From Nocardiopsis alba DSM 43377 (GTDB lineage: Bacteria > Actinomycetota > Actinomycetes > Streptosporangiales > Streptosporangiaceae): 64,000 nucleotides of DNA. This document shows positions 35,712 to 44,100 of the stretch, piece after piece (within the stretch, counting starts at the first letter, position 1; the number at the start of each line of letters is the position of its first letter). The stretch spans positions 124,001 to 188,000 of the forward strand of contig NZ_ANAC01000014.1 of NCBI RefSeq assembly GCF_000341225.1, read 5' to 3'. Made by a program: the position numbers and the translations under genes. The notes under the pieces were generated by a model. That model saw only the letters and a program-made list of their open reading frames with translations. It was not told where the DNA came from and did no database searches.

Positions 35712-36160
35712 CCGCCCCGGAGGAAGGGAAGGAGGCGACGGGCCGGCTCCTGGAGATCTGGGGCGACACCGTCGACTCCCGCCACACGCTGTGGGCGATC
35801 CTGCTCGGAGCCGGGATCGCGGTCCCGCTCTACCTGGTCTCGGAACGGCTGTTCGCCCACTTCGGCGACAACCCGGACGTGGCCTCCACCTACGCCCTCC
35901 TGGTGGGCCTGGGCGGCTGTCTCCTCGCCGGCTTCCTCAACGCCGTGTTCTTCCGACCCAAGCGCATCGTCCGCGAGACCGCCGCCGACGGTGAGGGTCG
36001 GAGGAAGGCCATGGACGCCATCGAGGCCGAGATCGGCCCCCTGGGCGACCCGTCCGAACTGCCCACCGCGGTCCAGGAGGAACTCCGGACCCTGGGGCTG
36101 TACGACGACCTGCTCGCGCAGCACCGGCGGCGCTCCACCGAAGCCGAGGAACGATCATGA
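35708..36160 (+). CDS. Small membrane protein paired with TctA-type permease
   Basis: A 150-aa protein with two membrane helices (about 27-47 and 60-83) and a soluble, charged C-terminal domain of about 65 residues. It occupies the position of the small TctB subunit of tripartite tricarboxylate transporters but does not resemble TctB, which has four helices. ATGA overlaps on both sides couple it to the reductase and the permease. It is probably an accessory subunit of the transporter. Confidence 0.6.
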
Positions 36161-37545
36161 GCCCCGAACTCCTCACCGACATGACCTGGGCCGTGGCCAT
36201 GGGCATCATCGGTGTCGTGGTCTTCGCCTTCATCGGCCTGGCCTCCTACACCGACGAGACGGCCACGGTCGCCCCTCTGACCCTGCTCGTGGTGCTGCTG
36301 GGCGTGCCGCCCACCGGCGTCTTCACCTTCTTCATCGGCGCCATCGTCGCCAAGCACATCACCCACGCGATCCCCACGACCCTGTTGGGCATCCCCGGTG
36401 ACACCCTGGCCGTGCCGATGTTGCGGGACGCGCAGATGCTGCGCGAGTTGGGCGTGCCCCACATCGCGCTGCGCAAGGCCATCTCCGGCGGTGTGCTCGC
36501 CGCGTTCATCTCGGTCCCGCTGTCGGTCCTGTTCGCCTGGCTGCTGAGCCCCTTCACCGAGGCGATCGGAGCGGCGGCCCCCTGGATCTTCCTCGCGGCG
36601 GCGCTCATCATCGCCTACACCTCGAAGGGGCGGCTGGCGGCGGTCTTCGCGCTGATCCCGTTCGTCCTGCTGGTCGTGGGGTTGCAGACCTTCATCGGCG
36701 AGACCATCGGCACGCCGCTGACGATCAGCTTCTTCATGGGCATCGCCATCGGACCGCTCATCGCGGACCTGTTCCTGTCGCTGTCCCCGGCCGGACGGGA
36801 GGGCCTGCGCAGGTCGAAGCCGCGATCGTTCGACCTGGCCCCGGACAACCGGACGTGGAAGGGGCGGGTGCCCAACCCGTTCAAGATCCTCGACCGGCGA
36901 CAGGTGGGGTACACGGCCGCCGCGGCCTCGGTCTCCAGCGCGACCTTCGTGTTCTCCCCGGTCGCGATGACCGTGCTCATGGGCGAGGCGGCCGGCTCCC
37001 GGATCAAGAACGGGTACCACCGGCTCACCACCGTGATGTCGGTGCGCAACGGCACCACCGAGTCCACCTACATCGCCGAGACGCTCATCCCGCTGATCGC
37101 GTTGGGGCTTCCGCTGTCGCCGATGGCGGCCGGACCGGCCGCGCCGCTGTTCAACGCCCCGCCGGTGTACACGGTGGACACGGAGACGGGCGCGACCAAC
37201 AACCTGCACGACCTGCTGTCCGGGGGAGAGTTCCTCTTCTACGGTCTGCTCGGCGTGGTGCTGGCGACCGTCATCGCCTACCCGTTCGCGATGACCTACG
37301 CCCACAAGGCCGCCGGTTTCGTCATGCGCCGGATCTCCCACGAGGCGATCATCGGATCGTTCGCGGGCCTGATCCTGGTGATCTGCCTCTACGAGGGCGG
37401 CCTGTTGGCCGTCGGCGTGGCGGTCAGCGTCGGCCTCGTCGGCGGACTGCTGAACCGGATGTTCAACATGCACACCGGTGTGCAGTTCATGGGCTTCTAC
37501 GTGGCGCTGTTGACGGTGCCGCAACTGCTCGCCCTGGTCGGCTGA
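36157..37545 (+). CDS. TctA-family tripartite transporter permease
   Basis: A 462-aa membrane protein with about 11-12 helices. TctA motifs: the N-terminal conserved region HAIPTTLLGIPGDTLAVPML (about residue 70) and the repeat-like NGTTESTYIAETLIPLIALG with LPLSPMAAGPAAPLF (about 290-330). The family moves carboxylates using a periplasmic binding protein, but no TctC-like binding protein is here. Coupled by overlap to the small subunit and HMG-CoA reductase, so mevalonate (a hydroxy-carboxylate) is the likely cargo. Confidence 0.82.
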   Translation: MSPELLTDMTWAVAMGIIGVVVFAFIGLASYTDETATVAPLTLLVVLLGVPPTGVFTFFIGAIVAKHITHAIPTTLLGIPGDTLAVPMLRDAQMLRELGVPHIALRKAISGGVLAAFISVPLSVLFAWLLSPFTEAIGAAAPWIFLAAALIIAYTSKGRLAAVFALIPFVLLVVGLQTFIGETIGTPLTISFFMGIAIGPLIADLFLSLSPAGREGLRRSKPRSFDLAPDNRTWKGRVPNPFKILDRRQVGYTAAAASVSSATFVFSPVAMTVLMGEAAGSRIKNGYHRLTTVMSVRNGTTESTYIAETLIPLIALGLPLSPMAAGPAAPLFNAPPVYTVDTETGATNNLHDLLSGGEFLFYGLLGVVLATVIAYPFAMTYAHKAAGFVMRRISHEAIIGSFAGLILVICLYEGGLLAVGVAVSVGLVGGLLNRMFNMHTGVQFMGFYVALLTVPQLLALVG

Positions 37546-37564
37546 CCCGGCTCCACGGCCACGT

Positions 37565-37602
37565 CGGAAGGGCCCGCCCCGGAACGGGGGTGGGCCCTTC
37601 CG
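37565..37602 (+). terminator. Terminator of the HMG-CoA reductase/transporter operon
   Basis: CGGAAGGGCCCGCCCC (37565-37580) pairs with 37587-37602 with one G-T wobble and a 6-nt loop, 20 bases past the permease stop. Confidence 0.75.
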
Positions 37603-37695
37603 GTCGTACTCGGGGTCTCGGGGGTCTTCTCATGGACGCCGTGATGTCCTAATGTCGACATCGCGATGGAACACCCCCTCCCGAAAGGTCGCCCC

Positions 37696-38127
37696 ATGAC
37701 CCGGCCGGACACCCCTCGCCCCCGCTTCCACCTGGCCGTCCCCGTCGACGATCTGACGGCCGCCCGTCACTTCTACGGCACCGTGCTCGGCCTCGAACAG
37801 GGCCGCAGCTCCGACACCTGGATCGACTGGAACCTCGAAGGCCACCAGTTCGTCACCCACCTGGCCCCCGAACGTCGGGCCGCCGTCCACAACCCGGTCG
37901 ACGGACACGACGTGCCCGTGCCCCACTTCGGTCTCATCCTCGCTCCGGAGGCCTTCGAACGGCTGGCCGAGCGATTGCGCGAGGCCGGGACCGAGTTCGT
38001 CATCGAACCGTACGTGCGCTTCGAAGGCCTGCCGGGCGAGCAGCGGACGATGTTCCTCCTCGACCCCGCCGGCAACGCCCTGGAGTTCAAGGCCTTCGCC
38101 GACGAGTCCCACATCTTCGCCACCTGA
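37696..38127 (+). CDS. VOC-family (glyoxalase/dioxygenase-like) protein
   Basis: A 143-aa vicinal-oxygen-chelate fold protein. The first beta-alpha-beta unit starts [19 protein letters not shown], with the potential metal His, the second includes VPHFGLILA, and the terminal Glu ligand lies in [14 protein letters not shown] 37696 follows GAAAGG. Function could be glyoxalase-like, dioxygenase or drug-binding; nothing nearby narrows it. Confidence 0.8.
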   Translation: MTRPDTPRPRFHLAVPVDDLTAARHFYGTVLGLEQGRSSDTWIDWNLEGHQFVTHLAPERRAAVHNPVDGHDVPVPHFGLILAPEAFERLAERLREAGTEFVIEPYVRFEGLPGEQRTMFLLDPAGNALEFKAFADESHIFAT

Positions 38128-38210
38128 CCCCGACACCCCGGTGTTTCCCGAGGTCGGAGAGCGGGCAGGGCGTCCCACACCGGAACCGACCATTCGGGGG
38201 GATGAGAGGA

Positions 38211-38669
38211 ATGCCGGGTAAGGACGAACTTCCCGACACTCTGCGCCGGTCACCGAAGAAGGCGCAGCGGACCTGGATCGAAGCGCACGACAACGCGGTG
38301 AAGGAGTACGGCGAGGGCGAACGCGCCCACCGGGTGGCCTTCGCGGCGGTCAAGCACACCTTCGAGAAGGTCGGCGATCACTGGGAGGCCAAGCAGAGCA
38401 AGGGGCCCTCGGACGCCCAGGCGCGCAACCCGCGTTCGGGACGGCGCTCCGGCCCGGACCTGCCCACCGCCGGCGGGGTCGACGCCGAGGCCACCAAGGA
38501 CCACCTGTACCGCCAGGCCCGCCGGCTGGGCATCGAGGGACGTTCCCGGATGCGCAAGAACGAGCTGGTCGACGCCCTGCGCAAGGAGAGCGAACGTCAG
38601 ACCTCCGGGTCCGGACGCCGCTCCCGCCGAACCGCCGGAACGGCGTCCTCGCGGCCTCGTCGTGGATGA
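38211..38669 (+). CDS. ChaB-domain protein with Rho-N/SAP-like C-terminus
   Basis: A 152-aa protein. The N-terminal ChaB domain is recognisable (DELPDTLRRSPKKAQRTWIE with HRVAFAAVKHTFEKVGDHWE, residues 5-60). The C-terminal segment (KDHLYRQARRLGIEGRSRMR followed by KNELVDALRKE, about 100-130) resembles Rho-N/SAP-like nucleic acid-binding helices, ending in a basic Ser/Arg tail. ATG 38211 has GGGGGGA 8 nt upstream. ChaB was named as a cation transport regulator, but this fusion looks nucleic-acid associated. Confidence 0.8.
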   Translation: MPGKDELPDTLRRSPKKAQRTWIEAHDNAVKEYGEGERAHRVAFAAVKHTFEKVGDHWEAKQSKGPSDAQARNPRSGRRSGPDLPTAGGVDAEATKDHLYRQARRLGIEGRSRMRKNELVDALRKESERQTSGSGRRSRRTAGTASSRPRRG

Positions 38670-38706
38670 CTCCGAGCCCGCCCCGTTTCCGGGGGCGGGC
38701 CCGGAG
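38670..38706. terminator. Bulged bidirectional hairpin
   Basis: GCCCGCCCC (38676-38684) and GGGGCGGGC (38692-38700) pair perfectly, with an outer CTCCG/CGGAG stem (38670-38674, 38702-38706) separated by a mismatch. It lies between the convergent ChaB gene and the last gene of the NRPS operon. Confidence 0.65.
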
Positions 38707-38711
38707 CCGTT

Positions 38712-39485
38712 CTAGGGGAGTCCTCCGCTTCGGGCGGGGGACTCCAGGTGCCGCCACCGCACCGGGTCGTGCGATCCGGTGTCCGCGACGGGTTCGGGCT
38801 CGTCCTTCGGCAGGGCGGAACGCTCGGCGCACTCCAGGATCAACGCCTCCGGCTCACCCCGGAAGAACGCGTACTCCACCCGCTCCACCCGCGAGGTGAC
38901 GCCGTACCCCGCCAGCATCGCCCGCATCCGGTCCAGCGCCGGATAGCGCCGGGAATCCGCGTGCAGGAACAAGGGGTAGAGCCGCACCTGCCACCGGGAC
39001 ACCCGCACCAGTTCGAGCAGGGATCTGCGGTGGAAGTCCTCGCTCAACTGTCGTCCGTAGGAGAACAGCAGGTGCGAGCTGAGGACGAGATCGAAGGAGC
39101 GCTCGGCGAAGGGCAGCCGGGGGAGCGAACCCGCGACGTAGCGTTCGGGGCGCTTCCCGATGTCCGCCGCGAAGGCGCGCGCCGCCCGCGAACGGGAGCG
39201 GGTGTACTGTTCGGGCCCGTCGAACCACGTCCACACGAAGTCCTCCCGACGTTCGAGCAGTTCCTGGTGTTTGTGCTCGTTCTCCTTGAGCGCCAGCTCT
39301 CCCAGACGTTCCCGGTCGGACCCGTAGACGGGGTCCACGGCGACGGCGTCGATACCCCGCTCGCCGGCCTCGGACACGAAACCCGCGGCGCCGCCCGGGC
39401 AGTCCAGGATCCGCAGGGACAGATCGCGATCGGTGAGGGAGAACATCGCCCGGTACTCCTCGAAGGAGCGCGCGCTGACGAACAC
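38712..39485 (-). CDS. SAM-dependent methyltransferase-like protein (NRPS operon, gene 6)
   Basis: A 257-aa Rossmann-fold methyltransferase. Motif I is LRILDCPGGAAGFVSEAGER (about residue 24), the acidic motif II residue is in DAVAVDPVYG, and LPRLPFAERSFDLVLSSHLL marks the motif IV region. GTG start 3 bases after the SDR stop makes it the last gene of the six-gene unit. It may methylate the NRPS product or its carboxylate/hydroxyl; the PGGAAGF form of motif I is a slight variant of the canonical one. Confidence 0.75.
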   Translation of the reverse strand: MFVSARSFEEYRAMFSLTDRDLSLRILDCPGGAAGFVSEAGERGIDAVAVDPVYGSDRERLGELALKENEHKHQELLERREDFVWTWFDGPEQYTRSRSRAARAFAADIGKRPERYVAGSLPRLPFAERSFDLVLSSHLLFSYGRQLSEDFHRRSLLELVRVSRWQVRLYPLFLHADSRRYPALDRMRAMLAGYGVTSRVERVEYAFFRGEPEALILECAERSALPKDEPEPVADTGSHDPVRWRHLESPARSGGLP

Positions 39486-39488
39486 GGG

Positions 39489-40256
39489 TCATCCCCTCCC
39501 GATGAAGGGCATAGAGGCCGGTAGGACGGTGACGTACTGGACGTTGGTGTCCGGGGGCATCGACGCCATCAACAACAGCGTCTCGACGAACCGTTCCACC
39601 GGGATCGTCGTCTCCACCGCCATCGTCCCGTCCGCCTGCATCGAGGGCGGCTGCGGGCCGCCGTCCAGCGGGGCCACGTTGCCGACGTCGATCTGTCCGC
39701 AGGTGATGCCGTACGGCCGCCCGTCCAGGGACAGCGCCTTGGTCAGACCGAGGACGGCGTGCTTGGCGGTGGTGTAGGCGGCGGTATGGGGCCGGGGCGT
39801 ATGGGCGGAGGGCGCGCCGTTGTTGATGATGCGTCCGCCCTGCGGGGACTGCTCCCGCATCACCCGGAAGGCCTCACGGGCGCACAGGAACGTGCCGGTG
39901 ACCGTGGTGTCCATGATCGTGGTCCAGTCCTCGAACGCGATCTCGGCGACCGGCCTGCGGGGCACGGCCGCGCCCGCGTTGTTGAAGAGCAGGTCCACCC
40001 GGCCGAACCGCTCACGCGCGGAGGCGAACAGCGCCGCGACCCGCTCTGGATCGCGGATGTCGGTCGGGGCGGCCAGGAGCCGCCGCTCCCCGTCCCCGGC
40101 CAGGGCGATCGTCTCCTTCAAGGCCTCCTCGCGGCGCCCGGCGATCACCACCGACCAGCCGGCCTCGACCAGGGCGAGCGCTCCCGCCCGGCCCAGCCCG
40201 CCACCGCCGCCGGTGACCACGGCGACGCCGCGCCGCCCCTCCTCCGGGGCGCTCAT
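39489..40256 (-). CDS. Short-chain dehydrogenase/reductase (NRPS operon, gene 5)
   Basis: A 255-aa classical SDR. Cofactor motif TGGGGGLGRAGALAL (residue 15), NNAG at about 92, catalytic Ser in NNGAPSAHTPRP and YTTAK (Tyr and Lys about 160-164) are intact. ATG overlaps the stop of the TauD gene (ATGA). It may reduce the aldehyde released by the NRPS reductase domain, or oxidise the hydroxyl introduced by a dioxygenase. Its C-terminus is long relative to the minimal fold, which can indicate a specific substrate pocket. Confidence 0.85.
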   Translation of the reverse strand: MSAPEEGRRGVAVVTGGGGGLGRAGALALVEAGWSVVIAGRREEALKETIALAGDGERRLLAAPTDIRDPERVAALFASARERFGRVDLLFNNAGAAVPRRPVAEIAFEDWTTIMDTTVTGTFLCAREAFRVMREQSPQGGRIINNGAPSAHTPRPHTAAYTTAKHAVLGLTKALSLDGRPYGITCGQIDVGNVAPLDGGPQPPSMQADGTMAVETTIPVERFVETLLLMASMPPDTNVQYVTVLPASMPFIGRG

Positions 40257-41137
40257 CGGTCACCGTCGTTCATCCAGGCCCGGAGCACGCGGCGCGCCCG
40301 AGGACCGGGCTCGTCCACGTAGGGCGAGCGTCCGTGCAGGACACGGCTGTTGCGGATGAACAGCAGGTCGCCCGCGGCCAGCCGCAGCCCGAAGGCGATC
40401 TCCGGCCGGTAGAGGACCTCGTCGAGCACGTCGAGGGCCTCCCACTGTCGGTCGCTCAAGGGAGGACCGCCCCGCTCGGGCGAGGTGCGCACGGTCCGGG
40501 TCTGGTAGTAGCAGCCGGTGGTCCCGTCCTCCTGGGTGAAGAGGATGGGGGAGACGATGACCTGCTGTCCGGCGCGTCCGGTCCGGTCGAAGGTCCAGTC
40601 GCCCTCCAGGGTCTCCAGGACGTCCGGGCGCTCCCGGGCGATGATCTCCCGGACGTGGCGCGCGCTCGCGAGCTTGGTGTTCCCCCCGCCCAGGACCGCC
40701 GGCTGGAGGCAGAGCAGGACGAGCACGTCGCAGGTGTCGCAGTGGAAGCCCAGCTCGGTGGCGCCGTCGCCGTCGCGGTCGCGCAGCACCTGGAACAGGT
40801 CGCCCTGGGCGTTCTGCGGGATGATCTCACCGAAGTCCCGCAGCAGGAAGGACAGGGACGTCACGATGTCGACCTCGTCCTCACTCGGGTCGAGCAGGTC
40901 GGGGACGTGCGCGAAACCCACCGAGGCGACGCTCCCCTGGACGAAGGACCGCAGCCGCTCGCGCGCCTCCTTCCCCTCGCTCCAGGCCCGGGCCGCGGCG
41001 TCCCGCCTGAGCAGCCGCCGGTCCTCGTCGTCGAGGGGCATCGACCACAGGTCGCTCCGGCTCTCCAACGTCGTGCTTCCCCAACCGATCTCGGTCACGG
41101 TGTTCTCCGTCATCTCCTGGTCCGTTCCCTTCGTCAT
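40253..41137 (-). CDS. TauD/SyrP-type Fe(II)/2-oxoglutarate dioxygenase (NRPS operon, gene 4)
   Basis: A 294-aa non-heme iron dioxygenase. The facial triad is H132 and D134 in GFHCDTCDVLVLL and H268 in RVLHGRSPYVD; an Arg about 10-15 residues later (PGPRARRVLR) would bind 2-oxoglutarate. TauD-type enzymes include SyrP, which hydroxylates carrier-bound aspartate at the beta carbon, and the partner NRPS module here is predicted to load aspartate. ATG overlaps the NRPS stop (ATGA). Free-amino-acid or product hydroxylation is equally possible. Confidence 0.83.
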   Translation of the reverse strand: MTKGTDQEMTENTVTEIGWGSTTLESRSDLWSMPLDDEDRRLLRRDAAARAWSEGKEARERLRSFVQGSVASVGFAHVPDLLDPSEDEVDIVTSLSFLLRDFGEIIPQNAQGDLFQVLRDRDGDGATELGFHCDTCDVLVLLCLQPAVLGGGNTKLASARHVREIIARERPDVLETLEGDWTFDRTGRAGQQVIVSPILFTQEDGTTGCYYQTRTVRTSPERGGPPLSDRQWEALDVLDEVLYRPEIAFGLRLAAGDLLFIRNSRVLHGRSPYVDEPGPRARRVLRAWMNDGDR

Positions 41138-44100
41138 GGCCTCGGGTCACCTGGTCTCGGGAGGAAGCCGACGTCCACGGCCCAGGCCATGGCCGCCGAC
41201 CACCACGTTCGGGTCGGAGGGGCGAAGCGGACCCCGGCGCGCTCCAGCGTCGACGTCGTCCGCGAGCCGTCGACCACCACGTTGCGGTCCTCCAGCTGCG
41301 ACCACGCCATCGCCAGGCGCGCGGCGGTCGGATCGCTCCGTTCGAGGCGGGAGAGGGCCTCGGCGAACCCGTGGTCGTCGGTCAGGGTGATCGGATATCC
41401 CAGGTCGACCAGCCAGGACACCAGTTCGTCGTGGGCCACCGTGTGCGGGGACTCCACGTGGTGGACCCCGGGAGCCGAGTGCGCTCGGGTCGCGATGCCC
41501 GCCGCGACCGTGTCGACGTGGGAGAAGGCGAAGCCCTCCGAAGGGCGACTCGGGGCGGCCCCGGCCAGGACGTATCCGCGTACGAGCTGGTAGATCCGGT
41601 TGTCGGCCACGTTGTCCTGGAAGGCGCCGGTGCGGCTGTGCGCGGCGATGTGCCCGCTGCGGTGCACGTGGTAGGGGCGGCCGCCGGCGGCCCAGGCGCG
41701 GACGGTCTCCTCCGCCGCGAACTTCGTCCTCTCGTAGGGGGTGCGGAAGTCCTGGTCGATCCGCAGGTCGGCCTCGGAGAACCGGCGGGGAGGTCCGTCG
41801 ACCCGGCCGGCGACCGCGAGCGTGGACAGGTGATGCAGTCGCGCGTCGGGCGCCTCCTTCTCGATCCAGGCCACCAGGCGTCGGACCGCGAGGTCATTGG
41901 TGCGTTCCAGTTCCTCGGGCGGGGCGACCAGACGTACGTCGGCGGCCGCGTGCACGATCACCTCGGCCCGGCGGGCCAGGGCGAGCCCGTCGCCGCCCAG
42001 CCCCAGCCCTTCGAGGTCGATGTCCCCGGCGATCACGTCCAGGGCCCCTTCCGAGCCGACGGGGGCGCCGGTCCGTTCGGCGAGCCGTCGGGCCGCGTCG
42101 GCGTCGTCCCGCCCCCGGACCAGGCAGGTGACCCGGGAGCCCCGGTCCAGGAGCGCGGTCACCAGGTGCCGGCCCAGATAGCCGGTGGCCCCGGTGAGCA
42201 GGACGTGGGGCGGCGGTTCCAGGACCCGGGCCCGAGCGGGGGAGGGGAGCCCGGGGTGCAGGAGGTGGCCCGAGGGCGGCACCGCGTTCGGTATCGGTGC
42301 GGGGGCGGGTGCCTCGGCCTCCGCCGCCACGGTGCGACCGAGGGCGGCGACGATCTCCTCGGCCGCGTCGTGCGACAGCCACGGCCACGCGTACACGAGG
42401 TCGATCACCAGCCTCCCCTCGACGACTCGGGCGGTCAGACGGAGCCGATGCAGCGGATCGGCGCTCGGGCAGCGTGCCGGTCCCGGGCTCTCGGAAGCCA
42501 CCGACCAGCGCAGGGTCGGCTCGTCGGGCAGGGTGAAGGTGCCCAGGAGGTTGAAGCCGACCTCGGGGCGGGGACCGGCCGCGTCCATCGGCCGTTCCGG
42601 GGCCTCGCGGAGTCGGCGTTCGGTCTCCTCGATCGTCTCCGCGGTCGGGCGGGTGCCGTCCACGGCCACGTGTTTGACCGCCGTGAACCAGCCGACGGTG
42701 TCCATGTAGGCGTCGCCCCGGTCCGTGGTGTCCCGACCGTGGGTCTCCACCTCCACGGTGAGGGCCTCGCCCCCGTCCCGCGTGGAGACGGCGTGGGCGA
42801 ACGCCGACAGCAGAAGGGCCTCCAGCCGTTGGGAGCGCCCGTGCCTGTGGAGGAGCCGGTCGGTGGCCCCGGCGTCGAGGGACCAGGTGAGGGCGGCCGG
42901 CTCGGTCCCGGCCAGGGCCTCGGGGCGGACCGGTGGGTCGGCGGGGGCCGGCGGCGCCGTCGCGGCCCATCGGTGGAAGTCGGCGGTCGGCGGTGGGAGG
43001 GCCGTGTCCCCGGAGAGCGCGGCGCGGTAGGCGTGGGCCAGGTCGTCGAGCAGGATCCGCCAGGAGAGGCCGTCCACCGTCAGGTGGTGCGCGAACAAGG
43101 CGAGCCGGTCCGGTGCTCCGTCCCGTCCGGAGAAGAGGTGGACACGGAGCGAGAGGCCGGCCGCCGGGTCCAGGGTGTGCTGGAGCTCGGCGCAGGTGGC
43201 CTCGACCCTCTCCGCCGCGTGTTCGGGGTCGCGGGGGAGCCGGGAGAAGGTCACCGTGTCCAGGTCCTCGACCTCCCGGGGCGCACCCGGACCCTCCGGG
43301 CCGATCGGCCGGCGCAGGGCGACGTGGCGGGTCAGGACCGTGCCCACCGCCCGGACCAGGGCCGAGGGGGCCACCGGCACCCCGCACTCCAGGAGGATCG
43401 CCTGGTTCCAGTGGCGCAGCTCCCGCGCCTCCTGTCGGAAGAACCACCGTTGGGCGGGAGCGAGGGCGAGCGCGTCGGCGGTGTCCCGTTCGGCTCCGGC
43501 GGAGACTCCTTCCCCGGTCACGGGTCGTGCGACCGACACCAGGAGCAGGGGCGAGGGGGAGCGGTAGAAGTCCTCGAAGGCGACCCGGTATCCGTGACGC
43601 CGCAGCAGGGTGATGGTGCGCATGGCCAGGATCGAGTCCCCGCCCAGGCTCAGGACGTCGGAGTCGGGCGCGACGTGGGACAGCCCGAGCGCGCCCGCCC
43701 AGAGTTCGGTGACGGCCTCCACCAGGGGGAGCCGTTCCGGGGACGGGGATGGTTCCGTCGCCCGGACGGAGGGCTCGGGCTCGTGCTCCCTCGCCGCGGC
43801 CTCGTCCACCAGGACGGCGAGACGTTCGTGGTCGAGCTTGCCGTTGGGCCCCGTCGGGAACCCCGTCAACGCGACGATCGGCCGGGGGATCGAGTACTCG
43901 GGCAGCCGATCCGTCAGGTGGACGCGGAGTTCGGCGAGGAGGCGTTCGGGGTCGAGGCCCGGCCCGGGGCGGACCGCCGCCGCCAGACGCGCCCCCGAAG
44001 GGGTCCGACGCACGACGACCGCGGCCTGGTCGACCCCGGAGAGGTCGCCCATCACCCACTCGACGTCGGCCGGGTCCACACGATGGCCGCGGATCTTGAC